Assembly (NCBI GenBank): GCA_020249045.1
Contig: JADCGK010000083.1
Location: 1 to 42,679 of the forward strand
DNA length: 42,679 nucleotides
DNA from: Azospirillum sp.
Lineage (GTDB): Bacteria > Pseudomonadota > Alphaproteobacteria > CACIAM-22H2
Direction of reading: 5' to 3'
The notes below the pieces were generated by a model that saw nothing but the letters and a program-made list of their open reading frames with translations, was not told where the DNA came from and searched no databases. This document shows, in pieces, positions 30,243 to 40,769 of the stretch (its first letter is position 1; each line of letters begins with the position of its first letter). Made by a program: the position numbers and the translations under genes.

Positions 30243-32282
30243 ATGATCGCCGAACTCGGACATTACGCGTTGGTCTTGGCGCTGTGCGTGGCGCTGGCGC
30301 AATCGATCGTGCCGCTCGCCGGCGCGCAGAAGGGCGATCCCGCCCTGATGGCCACGGCCAAGCCCGCCGCCTACGCCCAATTCCTGCTCGTGGCGCTCGC
30401 GTTCGGCTGCCTGATCCATGCTTTCGTCGTTTCCGACTTCACGGTCGAGAACGTCGTGCGCAACTCGCATTCGCAGAAGCCGATGCTCTACAAGGTCAGC
30501 GGCGCCTGGGGCAATCACGAGGGCTCGATGGTCCTGTGGTCGCTGATTCTGGCGTTGTTCGGCGCTTCGGTCGCGGCGTTCGGGCGCAATCTGCCGCCGG
30601 GCTTGAAGGCGCGCACGCTTTCGATCCAGGCGATGATCGGCGTGGCGTTCCTCGCCTTCATCGTGTTCACGTCCAACCCGTTCGAGCGCGTGCTGCCGCC
30701 GCCGCCCGACGGCCAGGATCTCAATCCCCTGCTGCAGGATCCCGGTCTCGCCTTCCATCCGCCGCTGCTTTACGTCGGTTATGTCGGCTTTTCGATCGTC
30801 TTCGCCTTCGCGATGGCCGCCCTGATCGAAGGCCGCGTGGACGCGGCGTGGGCGCGTTGGGTGCGCCCGTGGACGCTGGCGGCCTGGGCCTCGCTGACCG
30901 CGGGCATCGCCTTGGGGTCGTGGTGGGCCTACTACGAACTCGGCTGGGGCGGCTGGTGGTTCTGGGATCCGGTCGAAAACGCCAGCTTCATGCCCTGGCT
31001 GGTCGGTGCGGCCTTGCTGCATTCGGCGATCGTCGCGGAGAAGCGCGACGCCCTGAAGACGTGGACGATCCTGCTCGCGATCCTCGCATTCGCCCTGTCG
31101 TTGATCGGCACCTTCCTGGTGCGCTCGGGCATCCTCACCTCCGTGCACGCTTTCGCGGTCGATCCCCAGCGCGGCGTCTTCATCCTCGCGATCATCGTGG
31201 TCGCGATCGGCGGTTCGCTTGCGCTCTACGCGTGGCGCGCACCCATGCTCAAGGGCGGCGGCTTGTTCCAGCCGATCAGCCGCGAAGGCGCGCTCGTGCT
31301 CAACAATCTGCTGCTCGCGACGGCGACGGCGACGGTCTTCATCGGAACGCTCTATCCCCTGTTCCTCGAAGCTTTGGGCGGCGCCAAGGTCTCGGTGGGG
31401 CCGCCCTTCTTCAACGCGACCTTCGTGCCGCTGATGGTGCCGCTGCTGCTGGCCGTGTCGTTCGGCCCGCTGCTCGGCTGGAAGCGCGCGGATCTCGCCG
31501 GCGCGCTCCAGCGCTTGCGCGCGGCGCTCGTGCTGTCGGTGGCGGCGATCGTGGTCACGCTGTGGATGGATCACGGGCGCAATCTGATCGCCGCCGCGGC
31601 CATCGGCCTTGCGGCGTGGCTGTTCTTCGGCGCCTGGGTCGAATGGGCCGAGCGCGTGAAGCTCTTCCGCGCGCCCTGGGCGACGGTGTGGGAGCGCGCG
31701 GTCAATCTGCCGCGCGCGGCCTGGGGCATGACCATCGCGCATGCCGGGGTCGGCCTGATGGTCCTCGGCATCACCGGGTCGACCGCGTGGCAAAGCGAAT
31801 CGATCAAGATGATGCGCCCGGGCGAACGCTTCGATCTCGCCGGCTACACTTTCGTGTTCAAGGGGACCGAGCGGCGCGAAGGCCCCAATTTCTTCGCCAC
31901 GCGCGGCGTGTTCGAGGTCTACAAGGGCGAACGGCTTTACGCGACGATGACGCCGGAGAAGCGCCTGTTCCCGGTCGCGGGTACGACGACGACCGAAGCC
32001 TCGATCCGCACCAACATCCTCGCCGATCTTTATCTGACGATCGGCGATCCCGAGGGCGGCGGCCAGCCCGGCTCGCCCGGTGCGCCTGCCTTCATCGTGA
32101 TGGCGGGTTCGGACACGCCGTGGACCGTGCGCGCCTATCACAATCCGCTCGTACCGTGGATTTGGCTCGGCTCGCTCGTGATGGTGCTCGGTGCGGGCGT
32201 CTCGCTGACCGACCGGCGCCATCGCGTCGGCGCGCCGCGCCGCATGGCCGCGCCGGGCGCCATGCCCGCGGCGGCCGAATGA
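30243..32282 (+). CDS. ccmF: heme lyase CcmF
   Basis: AWGNHEGSMVLW, GGWWFWDPVENASFMPWL, SGILTSVHAFA. Confidence 0.97.
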   Translation: MIAELGHYALVLALCVALAQSIVPLAGAQKGDPALMATAKPAAYAQFLLVALAFGCLIHAFVVSDFTVENVVRNSHSQKPMLYKVSGAWGNHEGSMVLWSLILALFGASVAAFGRNLPPGLKARTLSIQAMIGVAFLAFIVFTSNPFERVLPPPPDGQDLNPLLQDPGLAFHPPLLYVGYVGFSIVFAFAMAALIEGRVDAAWARWVRPWTLAAWASLTAGIALGSWWAYYELGWGGWWFWDPVENASFMPWLVGAALLHSAIVAEKRDALKTWTILLAILAFALSLIGTFLVRSGILTSVHAFAVDPQRGVFILAIIVVAIGGSLALYAWRAPMLKGGGLFQPISREGALVLNNLLLATATATVFIGTLYPLFLEALGGAKVSVGPPFFNATFVPLMVPLLLAVSFGPLLGWKRADLAGALQRLRAALVLSVAAIVVTLWMDHGRNLIAAAAIGLAAWLFFGAWVEWAERVKLFRAPWATVWERAVNLPRAAWGMTIAHAGVGLMVLGITGSTAWQSESIKMMRPGERFDLAGYTFVFKGTERREGPNFFATRGVFEVYKGERLYATMTPEKRLFPVAGTTTTEASIRTNILADLYLTIGDPEGGGQPGSPGAPAFIVMAGSDTPWTVRAYHNPLVPWIWLGSLVMVLGAGVSLTDRRHRVGAPRRMAAPGAMPAAAE

Positions 32283-32818
32283 AGCGCGCGCTCTATTTCC
32301 TTCCGCTCGCGGCGTTCTTCGCGCTCGCCGGCTATTTCGGCTGGGGGCTGACGCGCGATCCGTCGAAGATCCCGTCGGCGTTGATCGACCGGCCGATCCC
32401 CGAGTTCGCGCTGCCCGAACTCGCCGGTGCGGGGCGGCCGGCGTTGTCGACGGCCGCGATCAAGGGCGAGGTCGCGTTGGTCAACGTCTTCGCGTCGTGG
32501 TGCCTGCCCTGCAAGGTGGAACATCCCATCTTCATGCGTCTGGCGCGCGAACGCGTCGTGCCGATCCACGGCATCTCCTACAAGGACAAGGCGGAGGATT
32601 CGCGCCGCTGGCTCGCCGATCTCGGCAATCCCTACACGGCCATCGGGTGGGATTTCGACGGCCGCGTGGCGATCGATTGGGGCGTCTACGGCGTGCCCGA
32701 AACCTTCGTCGTCGATCGTACGGGCACGATCCGCTTCAAGCATGTGGGGCCGATCACGCCCGAAATTCTCGACCGCCAGATCCTGCCGCTGGTCGAACGG
32801 TTGAGGCGCGCGTCGTGA
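32279..32818 (+). CDS. ccmG: thiol:disulfide interchange protein CcmG/DsbE
   Basis: NVFASWCLPCKVEHP thioredoxin motif, GVYGVPETFVVDRTG. Confidence 0.95.
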   Translation: MKRALYFLPLAAFFALAGYFGWGLTRDPSKIPSALIDRPIPEFALPELAGAGRPALSTAAIKGEVALVNVFASWCLPCKVEHPIFMRLARERVVPIHGISYKDKAEDSRRWLADLGNPYTAIGWDFDGRVAIDWGVYGVPETFVVDRTGTIRFKHVGPITPEILDRQILPLVERLRRAS

Positions 32819-33288
32819 CGCTGCGCCGCATCGGGTTTGCGCTTCTGTTCGCGGCGTTCGGCGCGGCGCCGGCTTGGGCCGTGCTGCCCCACGAACGTCT
32901 GGCCGATCCGGCGTTGGAGGCGCGTGCGCGCGCGCTGAGCCTCGAACTGCGCTGCCAGGTTTGCCAGAACCAGTCGATCGACGACTCCAACGCGCCGCTC
33001 GCCGCCGATCTGCGCCGGATCGTGCGCGAACGGCTGAGTGCGGGCGACAGCGACCCGGCCGTGCTCGATTTCGTCGTGCGCCGCTATGGCGATTACGTGC
33101 TGCTGCGCCCGCCGGTGCGCGAGGATACCTACGCCCTGTGGTACGGGCCTTTCGCCGTGCTGATCCTGGGCGCCGTCGGGGCGGCGGTCTATCTGCGCCG
33201 GCGCCGGCCCGACGCGCAAGCGGCCGCGCCGGCCTTGTCCGAGGCCGAGGAGAAGCGCCTGCGTGCGCTGTTGGAGCGGCGCGAATGA
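32815..33288 (+). CDS. ccmH: cytochrome c-type biogenesis protein CcmH
   Basis: GTG start overlapping ccmG; LRCQVCQNQSIDDSNAPLAADLR. Confidence 0.96.
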   Translation: MTLRRIGFALLFAAFGAAPAWAVLPHERLADPALEARARALSLELRCQVCQNQSIDDSNAPLAADLRRIVRERLSAGDSDPAVLDFVVRRYGDYVLLRPPVREDTYALWYGPFAVLILGAVGAAVYLRRRRPDAQAAAPALSEAEEKRLRALLERRE

Positions 33289-34682
33289 TCTGGGTGGCGG
33301 TGGTTTTGCTGACGGCGGCGACGGCGGCCGCGTTGCTGTGGCCGATACTGCGCCCGAAGGCGGAGGCGCGCGCGCGCGCCGATTACGACGCCGAAATCTA
33401 TCGCGACCAATTGGCCGAGTTGGAGCGCGACGTGGCGCGCGGCCAGATCGGCGAGGCCGAGGCCAAAGCCGCACGCGCGGAAATCGGCCGGCGCTTGCTC
33501 GCGGCGGTCGATGCGGCACGCGAAGTCGGAACGCCCGCGCCCGCATGGCGCAAGGCGTCGCTGGTGCTGGGTGTCGTCCTGCCCTTGGCGGGACTTGCGG
33601 TCTACGCCGATCGCGGCACGCCCGACGCGCCCGGCCAGCCTTTGGCCGAGCGCCAGCTGCAAGGTCCCGACGACACCGAGGGCGAGATCCGGCGCGTGGC
33701 CGATTTCGCGCGCGCGATGCGCGAGCGCGCCACGCGCGACCCCAACGATCTGGAAGCGTGGGTGCGGCTTGCGCAAGCCAGCCAGGCGCTGAACCTGCCG
33801 GCCGAAGCGCTCGCCGCGTGGCGCAAGGCCGACGAATTGTCCGGCGGGCCGCCGGAGATCGCGGGGCCCCTCGGCGAAGCGGCCGTGGCCGCAGCCAACG
33901 GCACCGTGACGCCCGAGGCCGAGCGCGCCTTCGCGCGCGTGCTGGCGGCCAGCCCCGGCGATCCGCGCGCGCGTTTCTATACGGCGCTCGCCAAGCAGCA
34001 GGCGGGCCGCGCGCGCGAGGCCGTGCAAGCGTGGTTCGATCTGCTGGCCGCCTCGCCCGCTGATGCGCCCTGGGTCGGGCCGGTCCGCGCGCGCATGGAG
34101 GAAGCCGCGCGCGAAGCGCGCATCGACCTGCGCGCGTTGCGGGCCTCGGCCGGCACCCCGCGCGCCGAAGTGACGCTCGGCGCCCCCTCGGTCGTGCCGC
34201 CCGGGGGCGAAGCCATCGCGGCGCTGCCCGATGCCGAACGCACCCGTGCGATCCGCACGATGGTGGAAAGCTTGGCCGCGCGTCTCGAAGCCCAGCCCGA
34301 CGATCTGGACGGTTGGCGGCGCCTCGCGCGCGCTTGGCGCGTGCTCGGCGAGGGTGAGAAGGCGCTCGCCGCCTATGCCCGCACCGCCGCGATCGTGCCC
34401 GACCGTCCCGACGTGCTCGCCGATTACGCCGACGCGTTGCTCGACCTCGTGCCCGAAAACGCGCGTCTGCCCGAAGCCGGGCGCGCGGCGGTTTCGCGGC
34501 TGCTCGATCTCGAGCCCGCGAACGCGACCGCGTTGTGGCTCGCCGGCCAGGACGAAGCGAACGCCGGCAACCGGCTGGCGGCGAGCGCGCTTTGGCAGCG
34601 CTTGCTCGCGACGATCCCGGCGGATTCGCCCGCGCGCGCGGATCTCGCGCGGCGGATCGACGCGCTCAAGCGCGGGGAGTAG
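33285..34682 (+). CDS. ccmI: cytochrome c maturation protein CcmI (TPR)
   Basis: YDAEIYRDQLAELERDVARGQI then TPR-like repeats; ATGA overlap with ccmH. Confidence 0.93.
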   Translation: MIWVAVVLLTAATAAALLWPILRPKAEARARADYDAEIYRDQLAELERDVARGQIGEAEAKAARAEIGRRLLAAVDAAREVGTPAPAWRKASLVLGVVLPLAGLAVYADRGTPDAPGQPLAERQLQGPDDTEGEIRRVADFARAMRERATRDPNDLEAWVRLAQASQALNLPAEALAAWRKADELSGGPPEIAGPLGEAAVAAANGTVTPEAERAFARVLAASPGDPRARFYTALAKQQAGRAREAVQAWFDLLAASPADAPWVGPVRARMEEAAREARIDLRALRASAGTPRAEVTLGAPSVVPPGGEAIAALPDAERTRAIRTMVESLAARLEAQPDDLDGWRRLARAWRVLGEGEKALAAYARTAAIVPDRPDVLADYADALLDLVPENARLPEAGRAAVSRLLDLEPANATALWLAGQDEANAGNRLAASALWQRLLATIPADSPARADLARRIDALKRGE

Positions 34683-35673
34683 TCGCCACCGCGACCGCGT
34701 GGACGCGCAGCCGCGCGGCTTTTCCCGCCAGCGCGATGTCCCCGATATCGGTCAGCCGCGCGCGCAACGCGCGGTCGACGATCCGTTCGGCGAGGACGTC
34801 CGATACGATCAGGCGTTTGCCCAGATCGCGCGCGGCGGTTTCCAGCCGCTTGGCGACGTTGACCGTGTCGCCCAGGAACACGATCTCACGCCGCGCGTCG
34901 CCGATCTCGCCGGCCGCGACGACGCCCGCTTGCAGGCCCCCGCGCCAGCGCGGCGCCACCCCGAACTTCGCCCGCAGGCGCGGCGCGGCGGCGTCGAGCG
35001 CTTCGAGCGTGGCGATGGCGCCCGCCAAGGCGGCCTCGGCGCGCGCGCCGGGCCACGTCACGACGATCTCGTCGCCGACATAGCGGTGGATTTCCCCGCG
35101 CGCGTCGAGCAGCGGCGGCGTCGCCTCGAGAACCGTGGCGGCGAGCAGGTCGAGGAAGCGCACCGCGCCCAAAGTTTCGGCCGCCCGCGTCGAGCCTTCC
35201 ATGTCGAGGAACAGGAAGACGCGGTCCTCCTCGCGCGGCCGGTGATAGCGCCCGGCGAGCAGCCGCAGCAGATTGCCCCGGCCCAGCAGGCGGTCGATCG
35301 CAAGATACGAAATCGCCACGCCGATCAGCGCGAAGGCGAACGCGGTATCGGCCAGGAATCCGTCGGGATTGCGCGCTTCGGGGTAGGGCAGCAGCCAGCG
35401 CATGAACGAAAGCCCCGCGACGATCGCCGCCGACCAAGCGAGGAACCGTACGAAGACCGCCGCGGCGAAGGGCAGGACGCGCAGCGCCCGCCCGCCTTTG
35501 CCATCGACCACGTAGGCTTCGAACGCGCCGATAGCGAGGCTGATCGGAAACCCGGCCGCGATCCCGTTGAGCGCGCCGCGCGGATCGCCTTGCGACACGA
35601 AAAATCCGTAGACCGCGCTCGCCGCCGTCGCGAGAGCGACGAGGATGGCGAGCGTTTTGGCCCGCCCGTTCAC
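34666..35673 (-). CDS. membrane-anchored class III adenylate/guanylate cyclase
   Basis: N-terminal TM segments; FLFLDMEGSTRAAE and HRYVGDEIVVTW metal Asp motifs, LGDTVNVAKRLETAA; GTG start. Confidence 0.92.
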   Translation of the reverse strand: MNGRAKTLAILVALATAASAVYGFFVSQGDPRGALNGIAAGFPISLAIGAFEAYVVDGKGGRALRVLPFAAAVFVRFLAWSAAIVAGLSFMRWLLPYPEARNPDGFLADTAFAFALIGVAISYLAIDRLLGRGNLLRLLAGRYHRPREEDRVFLFLDMEGSTRAAETLGAVRFLDLLAATVLEATPPLLDARGEIHRYVGDEIVVTWPGARAEAALAGAIATLEALDAAAPRLRAKFGVAPRWRGGLQAGVVAAGEIGDARREIVFLGDTVNVAKRLETAARDLGKRLIVSDVLAERIVDRALRARLTDIGDIALAGKAARLRVHAVAVATTPRA

Positions 35674-36134
35674 GCCTTCGCACCCCGATCGACCCGATAG
35701 GCCGCGGCCAGGATGAAGCGCACGTCGCCCTTCGGCCCGCCCAGCGGCAAGGACAATCGTTCCCAGGTTTGCGGTTCGTCGTTCTTGCCGAACCACGCGG
35801 CATAGACGCGCCAATAGGGGCGCTGGGTGCGGCGGATCAGGCGGTACTCGGCGCGGAGCAGCGAGGCCTGCTCGGCGGGCAGTTGGTCGATTTCCGCACC
35901 GGTCATGTCCACGCCGAACGCCTTGCGGAACGACGTGCCGTAGAATCCGTAGCGGAAATTCTGGCCCGCGCGTACCTCGATCACGACGAGGTTGCGCGCC
36001 CATTCGGCCAAACCTTCGATGCCGAATTGCTTGGCGTTGGGTATGCCGCCCGACGCCGGAGAGTGGCGCAGCCAGTATCGGTAAAGGCCGCGCAAACCCG
36101 AATGTTCGATGGAGGCGAGGAGTTCGGCGCTCAT
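35670..36134 (-). CDS. PAS_5-family protein
   Basis: LYRYWLRHSPASGGIPNAKQF...NLVVIEVRAGQNFRYGFYGTSFRKAFGVDMTG layout of alphaproteobacterial PAS_5 proteins. Confidence 0.85.
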   Translation of the reverse strand: MSAELLASIEHSGLRGLYRYWLRHSPASGGIPNAKQFGIEGLAEWARNLVVIEVRAGQNFRYGFYGTSFRKAFGVDMTGAEIDQLPAEQASLLRAEYRLIRRTQRPYWRVYAAWFGKNDEPQTWERLSLPLGGPKGDVRFILAAAYRVDRGAKA

Positions 36135-36168
36135 GGTCGCCGGACGGTAGCGCGATTCGGGGGCCGGA

Positions 36169-36244
36169 TGGTGGAGCCGATCGGGATCGAACCGACGACC
36201 TCCTCATTGCGAACGAGGCGCTCTCCCAGCTGAGCTACGGCCCC
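36169..36244 (-). tRNA. tRNA-Ala (anticodon CGC), CCA encoded
   Basis: GGGGCCGTAGCTCAGCTGGGAGAGCGCCTCGTTCGCAATGAGGAGGTCGTCGGTTCGATCCCGATCGGCTCCACCA; cloverleaf folds by eye; loop TTCGCAA gives CGC; G3:U70 alanine identity pair. Confidence 0.97.
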
Positions 36245-36264
36245 GGCCGCCCGAATGGCGCGCG

Positions 36265-36293
36265 ATAATGTCGGCACCCCCCGTCCAAGTCAA
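36265..36293 (-). promoter_or_regulatory. sigma70-type promoter for tRNA-Ala
   Basis: Minus strand TTGACT - 17 nt - CATTAT, GC-rich discriminator, about 20 nt before the tRNA. Confidence 0.7.
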
Positions 36294-36377
36294 GCGACGG
36301 ATTCGCCTGGACTTGCATGGGTTTGGCCGGTTGGGTACGGTTCCCATCGTCGCCCGCCGGCGAAAAAAGGGGAAGCG

Positions 36378-36656
36378 ATGCAGTCTTTGGGAATCCTGAT
36401 CGCCAGCGCGATCTCGATCTTTATCTGGGTGCTGATCGCCTCGGCGATCTTCTCCTGGCTGATCGCCTTCAACGTGCTCAATGCGCGCAATTCGGTCGTC
36501 GATCGCATCGGGGAAATCCTCTATCGCGTGACCGAGCCCGCCTTGCGGCCGATCCGCCGTTTCGTGCCCTATATCGGCGGCATCGACATTTCCCCGGTCG
36601 TGCTGATCCTGCTGCTGATCTTCGCGCGCAACCTCATCTACGAATACTGGCTGTGA
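36378..36656 (+). CDS. YggT family membrane protein
   Basis: 92 aa; [45 protein letters not shown]. Confidence 0.95.
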   Translation: MQSLGILIASAISIFIWVLIASAIFSWLIAFNVLNARNSVVDRIGEILYRVTEPALRPIRRFVPYIGGIDISPVVLILLLIFARNLIYEYWL

Positions 36657-37531
36657 GCGCGCGCCTCATCGACGGCAAAAAGATCGCCGCCGATCTGCGC
36701 GCGGCGGTGGCCCTCGACGTGGACGAGTTGGCGGAAACGCGCAAGATCACGCCGGGCCTCGCGGTGGTTCTGGTGGGCGAGGATCCGGCGAGTCAGGTCT
36801 ATGTGCGCTCGAAGGGCAAGGCCACGCTCGAAGCGGGCATGAAAAGCTTCGAGCATCGCCTGCCCGCGGGCGCCACCCAGGCCGAACTTCTCGATCTCGT
36901 GCAACGCATGAACGCCGACGATGCGGTCGACGGCATTCTGGTGCAATTGCCGCTGCCCGCGCATATCGACGCGAATGCGGTGCTCGACGCGATCCGCCCG
37001 GACAAGGACGTCGACGGTTTCCATCCGATCAACGCGGGAAAGCTCGCCGTCGGCCGGCCGGCTTTGGTGCCGTGCACGCCGTGGGGATCGATGCGTCTGA
37101 TCCGCGCGGTCGAACCCAAGCTCGCGGGCAAGCGCGCGGTCGTGCTCGGCCGTTCGAACATCGTGGGCAAGCCGATGGCCCAGCTGCTCCTGGCGGCCGA
37201 TTGCACGGTGACGGTCGCGCATTCGAAGACCAACGATCTGGCCGCGGTGGCGCGCGAGGCCGACATTCTGGTGGCGGCCGTCGGTCGGCCGGCGATGGTC
37301 GGTCGCGACTGGATCAAGCCCGGCGCCATCGTGATCGACGTCGGCATCAATCGGGTCCCCACGCCCGACGGCAAGGGCCGCCTGGTCGGCGATGTCGATT
37401 TCGCCGCCGCGTCGGACGTTGCCGGGGCGATCACGCCCGTGCCCGGCGGCGTCGGCCCGATGACGATCGCCTGCCTGCTGGAAAACACCGTGCGCGCCGC
37501 CAAGCTGCGGCGCGGCCTCGCCCTTACGTGA
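36653..37531 (+). CDS. folD: methylenetetrahydrofolate dehydrogenase/cyclohydrolase FolD
   Basis: GTG start overlapping ygg[60 protein letters not shown]. Confidence 0.97.
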   Translation: MSARLIDGKKIAADLRAAVALDVDELAETRKITPGLAVVLVGEDPASQVYVRSKGKATLEAGMKSFEHRLPAGATQAELLDLVQRMNADDAVDGILVQLPLPAHIDANAVLDAIRPDKDVDGFHPINAGKLAVGRPALVPCTPWGSMRLIRAVEPKLAGKRAVVLGRSNIVGKPMAQLLLAADCTVTVAHSKTNDLAAVAREADILVAAVGRPAMVGRDWIKPGAIVIDVGINRVPTPDGKGRLVGDVDFAAASDVAGAITPVPGGVGPMTIACLLENTVRAAKLRRGLALT

Positions 37532-38735
37532 CCGCCTGGCGCACCGCGTAGCGCGGTTCTTCGTAGGCGCGCGACTCCACCGTGTCGATCAAATGGGCGG
37601 CCGCGTCCCACGCGTCGACGTAGCGCAGATAAAGCGGCGCGAATCCGAACCGCATGATGTCCGGCGCGCGGAAATCGCCGGTCACGCCGCGCGCGATCAG
37701 GGCCTGGACGATCTCGTAGGCTTTGGGATGCCGGAAGGAGACCTGGCTGCCGCGCGCCTCGGGGGCGGCGGGGGAGGCGCATTCGATGCCGAACGCGCCC
37801 CCGCGCGACATCACCAGCGTGCGGAAGATCTCGGTCAGCGCTTCGGATTTGGCGCGCACGGCGCCCATGTCCTGGCGCAGGAAGATGTCCACGCCGACTT
37901 CCAGCGCCGCCATCGCGATCACCGGCGGCGACCCGACGATCGCCGCGGCGATCCCGGGGGCGGGGCGGTAACTGGGCTCGAAGGCGAAAGGCTGGGCGTG
38001 GCCGAGCCAGCCTTGCAAGGGCTGGCGGAAGTCCGCGTGATGGCGTTCGGCGACGTAAAGGAAGGCGGGCGCGCCGGGGCCGCCGTTCAAGTATTTGTAC
38101 CCGCAGCCGACCGCGTAATCGGCGCGCGCGGCCGTCAGGTCCAGCGGAACCGCGCCCGCCGAATGGGCCAAGTCCCAAACGATCCGTGCGCCCGCGGCAT
38201 GCGCGCGCGCGGTCGTCGCGGCCATGTCGTGCAGGGCCCCGGTCTTGTAGTCGACATGCGTCAGCATCACGACGGCGGTATCCGCGTCGATGGCGCCGGC
38301 GATTTGCGCCGGCGTGTCGACGATCTTCAGGCGATGCCCCTTGTCCAGCAACGCCGCCAGGCCCTCGGCCATGTAAAGATCGGTCGGGAAATTGCCGCGT
38401 TCGGACAGGATCGTCGTGCGGCCCGGCGCTGCGGCCAACGCCGCGGCCAGCGCCTTGAACAGATTGATCGATGTCGAATCGCCGACGACGACGGTCCCCG
38501 GCGCGGCACCGATCAACCGCGCGATCTTGTCGCCCAGGCGGGCCGACATCGCCATCCAGCCGTGCTTGTTCCAGCCCGCGATCAGATCGCGGCCCCATTC
38601 CTCGCGCAGCAACGCGGCCACGCGCTCGGGCGTGGCGCGCGGCAAGGCGCCCAGCGAGTTGCCGTCGAGATAGATCGCACCGGGCGGCAACGCGAAGGCG
38701 GCACGCGCATCTGCCAAGGGATCGACCGCGTCCAT
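37524..38735 (-). CDS. kynU: kynureninase
   Basis: [63 protein letters not shown]. An upstream in-frame ATG at 38810 is possible. Confidence 0.95.
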   Translation of the reverse strand: MDAVDPLADARAAFALPPGAIYLDGNSLGALPRATPERVAALLREEWGRDLIAGWNKHGWMAMSARLGDKIARLIGAAPGTVVVGDSTSINLFKALAAALAAAPGRTTILSERGNFPTDLYMAEGLAALLDKGHRLKIVDTPAQIAGAIDADTAVVMLTHVDYKTGALHDMAATTARAHAAGARIVWDLAHSAGAVPLDLTAARADYAVGCGYKYLNGGPGAPAFLYVAERHHADFRQPLQGWLGHAQPFAFEPSYRPAPGIAAAIVGSPPVIAMAALEVGVDIFLRQDMGAVRAKSEALTEIFRTLVMSRGGAFGIECASPAAPEARGSQVSFRHPKAYEIVQALIARGVTGDFRAPDIMRFGFAPLYLRYVDAWDAAAHLIDTVESRAYEEPRYAVRQAVT

Positions 38736-38842
38736 CGCTTTGGCGTCGTTGCGGGTGGGACAGTGGGCCGGAAAGGGCGCGGCCGCGTCGCCGGGTCGTG
38801 CGGGGGGCATGACGCCAAGGTGGCGTCGCACCCCCCGGCAAG

Positions 38843-40720
38843 TCAACCCGAGAAACCCTCCGCCAGCGCGCGCGCCAACCGCCGGGCGAAGGCCGACGGA
38901 TCGTCGAGCTTGTCCCCTTCGACGATCCGCGCCTGATCGTAAAGCAGCAGCGCCGCCTCGGACAGCCGCGCCTGAACGGCCGTATCGTCGCCGCCTTTGG
39001 CCAGCGCCGCGATCAGCGCCTTGATCGTCGCATGCGCGGGATTGATTTCGAGGATGCGTCTGGACATGCCCGCGAATTGCTTGTGCTGACGCAGCATGCG
39101 TTCGAGATGGATGTCGAGATCGCTGTCGTCGGCCACGAGGCAGACGGCGCTTTCGGCGAGGCGCTGGGAAGCGCGCACGTCCTTGACTTGGTCGCCCAAC
39201 GCCAAACGGAACAGGGCGATCAGTGCGCCCGCATCGGCTGCCGGATCGGCAGCCTCGGCCGGGGCTTCGTCCGCCCGCGTCTCCCCCGCGATCTTGTCCA
39301 GATCGGCGCCGCCGCGCGTGACGCTTTTGAACTTCTTGCCTTCGAATTCGTCGGTTTGGGCAATCCAGAATTCGTCGACGGGATCGGACAGCAGCAGCAC
39401 CTCGACGCCCTTCTTCACGAAGCCTTCGAGATGCGGGGATTTGGCGATCGTCTTCGGGTCGTCGCCGGCGATGTAGTGGATCGCCTCTTGCCCCGGCTTC
39501 ATGCGCGAAACGTAATCGGCGAGCGACACCCAGCCGTCCGGATGCGCGGTCGAGCGGAAACGCGCGAGGCCGAGCACGCGCTTGCCGTTGGCCGCGTCCT
39601 CGAAGATCCCTTCCTTCATCGCCTCGCCGAAATTCTCCCAGAACTTGGCGTAATCGGCGGGGTCCTTCGCCTTCTTCTCCAGCTCCGAGAGCACGCGCGC
39701 GGTCACGCCCTGGCGGATGAGCGTCAGCACCGGGTTGTTCTGCAGCATTTCGCGGCTGACGTTGAGCGGCAGATCCTCGGAATCGACCACGCCGCGCAGG
39801 AACCGCAGATAGCGCGGCAGCAGGCCGTCCGGCGCGTCGTTGACGAACACCCGGCGCACATAAAGCTTGGTGCCGTGCTTGCGGTCCGGGTGGAACAGAT
39901 CGTGGGTGCGCGTGCCCGGCACGTAAAGCAGCGCCGAATACTCGATCTTGCCTTCCGCGCGCCAATGGATGGCGGTCCACGGTTCGTCGAACGCATGCGC
40001 GACGTGGCGGTAGAATTCCTTGTGCTGCTCGTCGGTGACGTCGGCCTTGGCGCGCGTCCACGGCGCCGAGGCGCGGTTGAGCGTGCGCCCCGCCAGCCGG
40101 ATCGGCAGCGCGATATGGTCGGCGTAGCGCTTGACGATGTCCTCGAGCGTGGCCTCTTCGAGGAACTCCTTGGCGTCGGCCTTCAAATGCAGCGCGATGT
40201 CGGTTCCGCGCGTCGCGCGCGCGGCGGGTGCGACTTCGTATTTGCCTTTGCCGTCGGACTCCCAGCGCCACGCGGCGTCCGCGCCGGCCTTGCGGCTCGT
40301 GACCGTCACCTTGTCGGCGACCATGAAGGCCGAATAGAAGCCCACGCCGAACTGGCCGATGGCCGACATGTCCTTGCGCTTGCTCTCCTCGATCGCCTTG
40401 ACGAAGGCGGCCGTGCCCGAGCGCGCGATCGTGCCCAGATGGGAGATCAGATCCTTCCGATCCATGCCGATGCCGTTGTCGGAGATCGTCAGCGTGCCCG
40501 CGTCCTTGTCGACGGCGAGATCGACGGCGAAATCCGCGCCGCCGGCGGCAAGCTTTTCGTCTTGGGCCGCGAGGAAGCGCAGCTTGTCGCAGGCGTCCGA
40601 CGCGTTGGAGACCAGTTCGCGCAGGAAGACGCGCCGCTCCGAATAGAGCGAGTGCGCGACGATTTCGAGCAAGCGGCCGACTTCGGCCTGGAATTCGTGG
40701 GTTTCGGCTTCTTGGATCAT
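38843..40720 (-). CDS. htpG: molecular chaperone HtpG (Hsp90)
   Basis: FQAEVGRLLEIVAHSLYSERRVFLRELVSNASDACDKLRF; SDNGIGMDRKDLISHLGTIARSGT; LPLNVSREMLQNN. Confidence 0.98.
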   Translation of the reverse strand: MIQEAETHEFQAEVGRLLEIVAHSLYSERRVFLRELVSNASDACDKLRFLAAQDEKLAAGGADFAVDLAVDKDAGTLTISDNGIGMDRKDLISHLGTIARSGTAAFVKAIEESKRKDMSAIGQFGVGFYSAFMVADKVTVTSRKAGADAAWRWESDGKGKYEVAPAARATRGTDIALHLKADAKEFLEEATLEDIVKRYADHIALPIRLAGRTLNRASAPWTRAKADVTDEQHKEFYRHVAHAFDEPWTAIHWRAEGKIEYSALLYVPGTRTHDLFHPDRKHGTKLYVRRVFVNDAPDGLLPRYLRFLRGVVDSEDLPLNVSREMLQNNPVLTLIRQGVTARVLSELEKKAKDPADYAKFWENFGEAMKEGIFEDAANGKRVLGLARFRSTAHPDGWVSLADYVSRMKPGQEAIHYIAGDDPKTIAKSPHLEGFVKKGVEVLLLSDPVDEFWIAQTDEFEGKKFKSVTRGGADLDKIAGETRADEAPAEAADPAADAGALIALFRLALGDQVKDVRASQRLAESAVCLVADDSDLDIHLERMLRQHKQFAGMSRRILEINPAHATIKALIAALAKGGDDTAVQARLSEAALLLYDQARIVEGDKLDDPSAFARRLARALAEGFSG

Positions 40721-40769
40721 GGCTGTTTCCCGGTTGACGGCGGGGATATAGGCGCGCGGCTTGGAACGC

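Noticed and set aside
30174-32222. 682-aa minus-strand ORF antisense to ccmF
   Set aside because: Same antisense artefact; ccmF on plus is unambiguous.
36169-36244. tRNA-Ala as an integration site for a genomic island
   Set aside because: No integrase, no duplicated tRNA 3' end and only housekeeping genes nearby.
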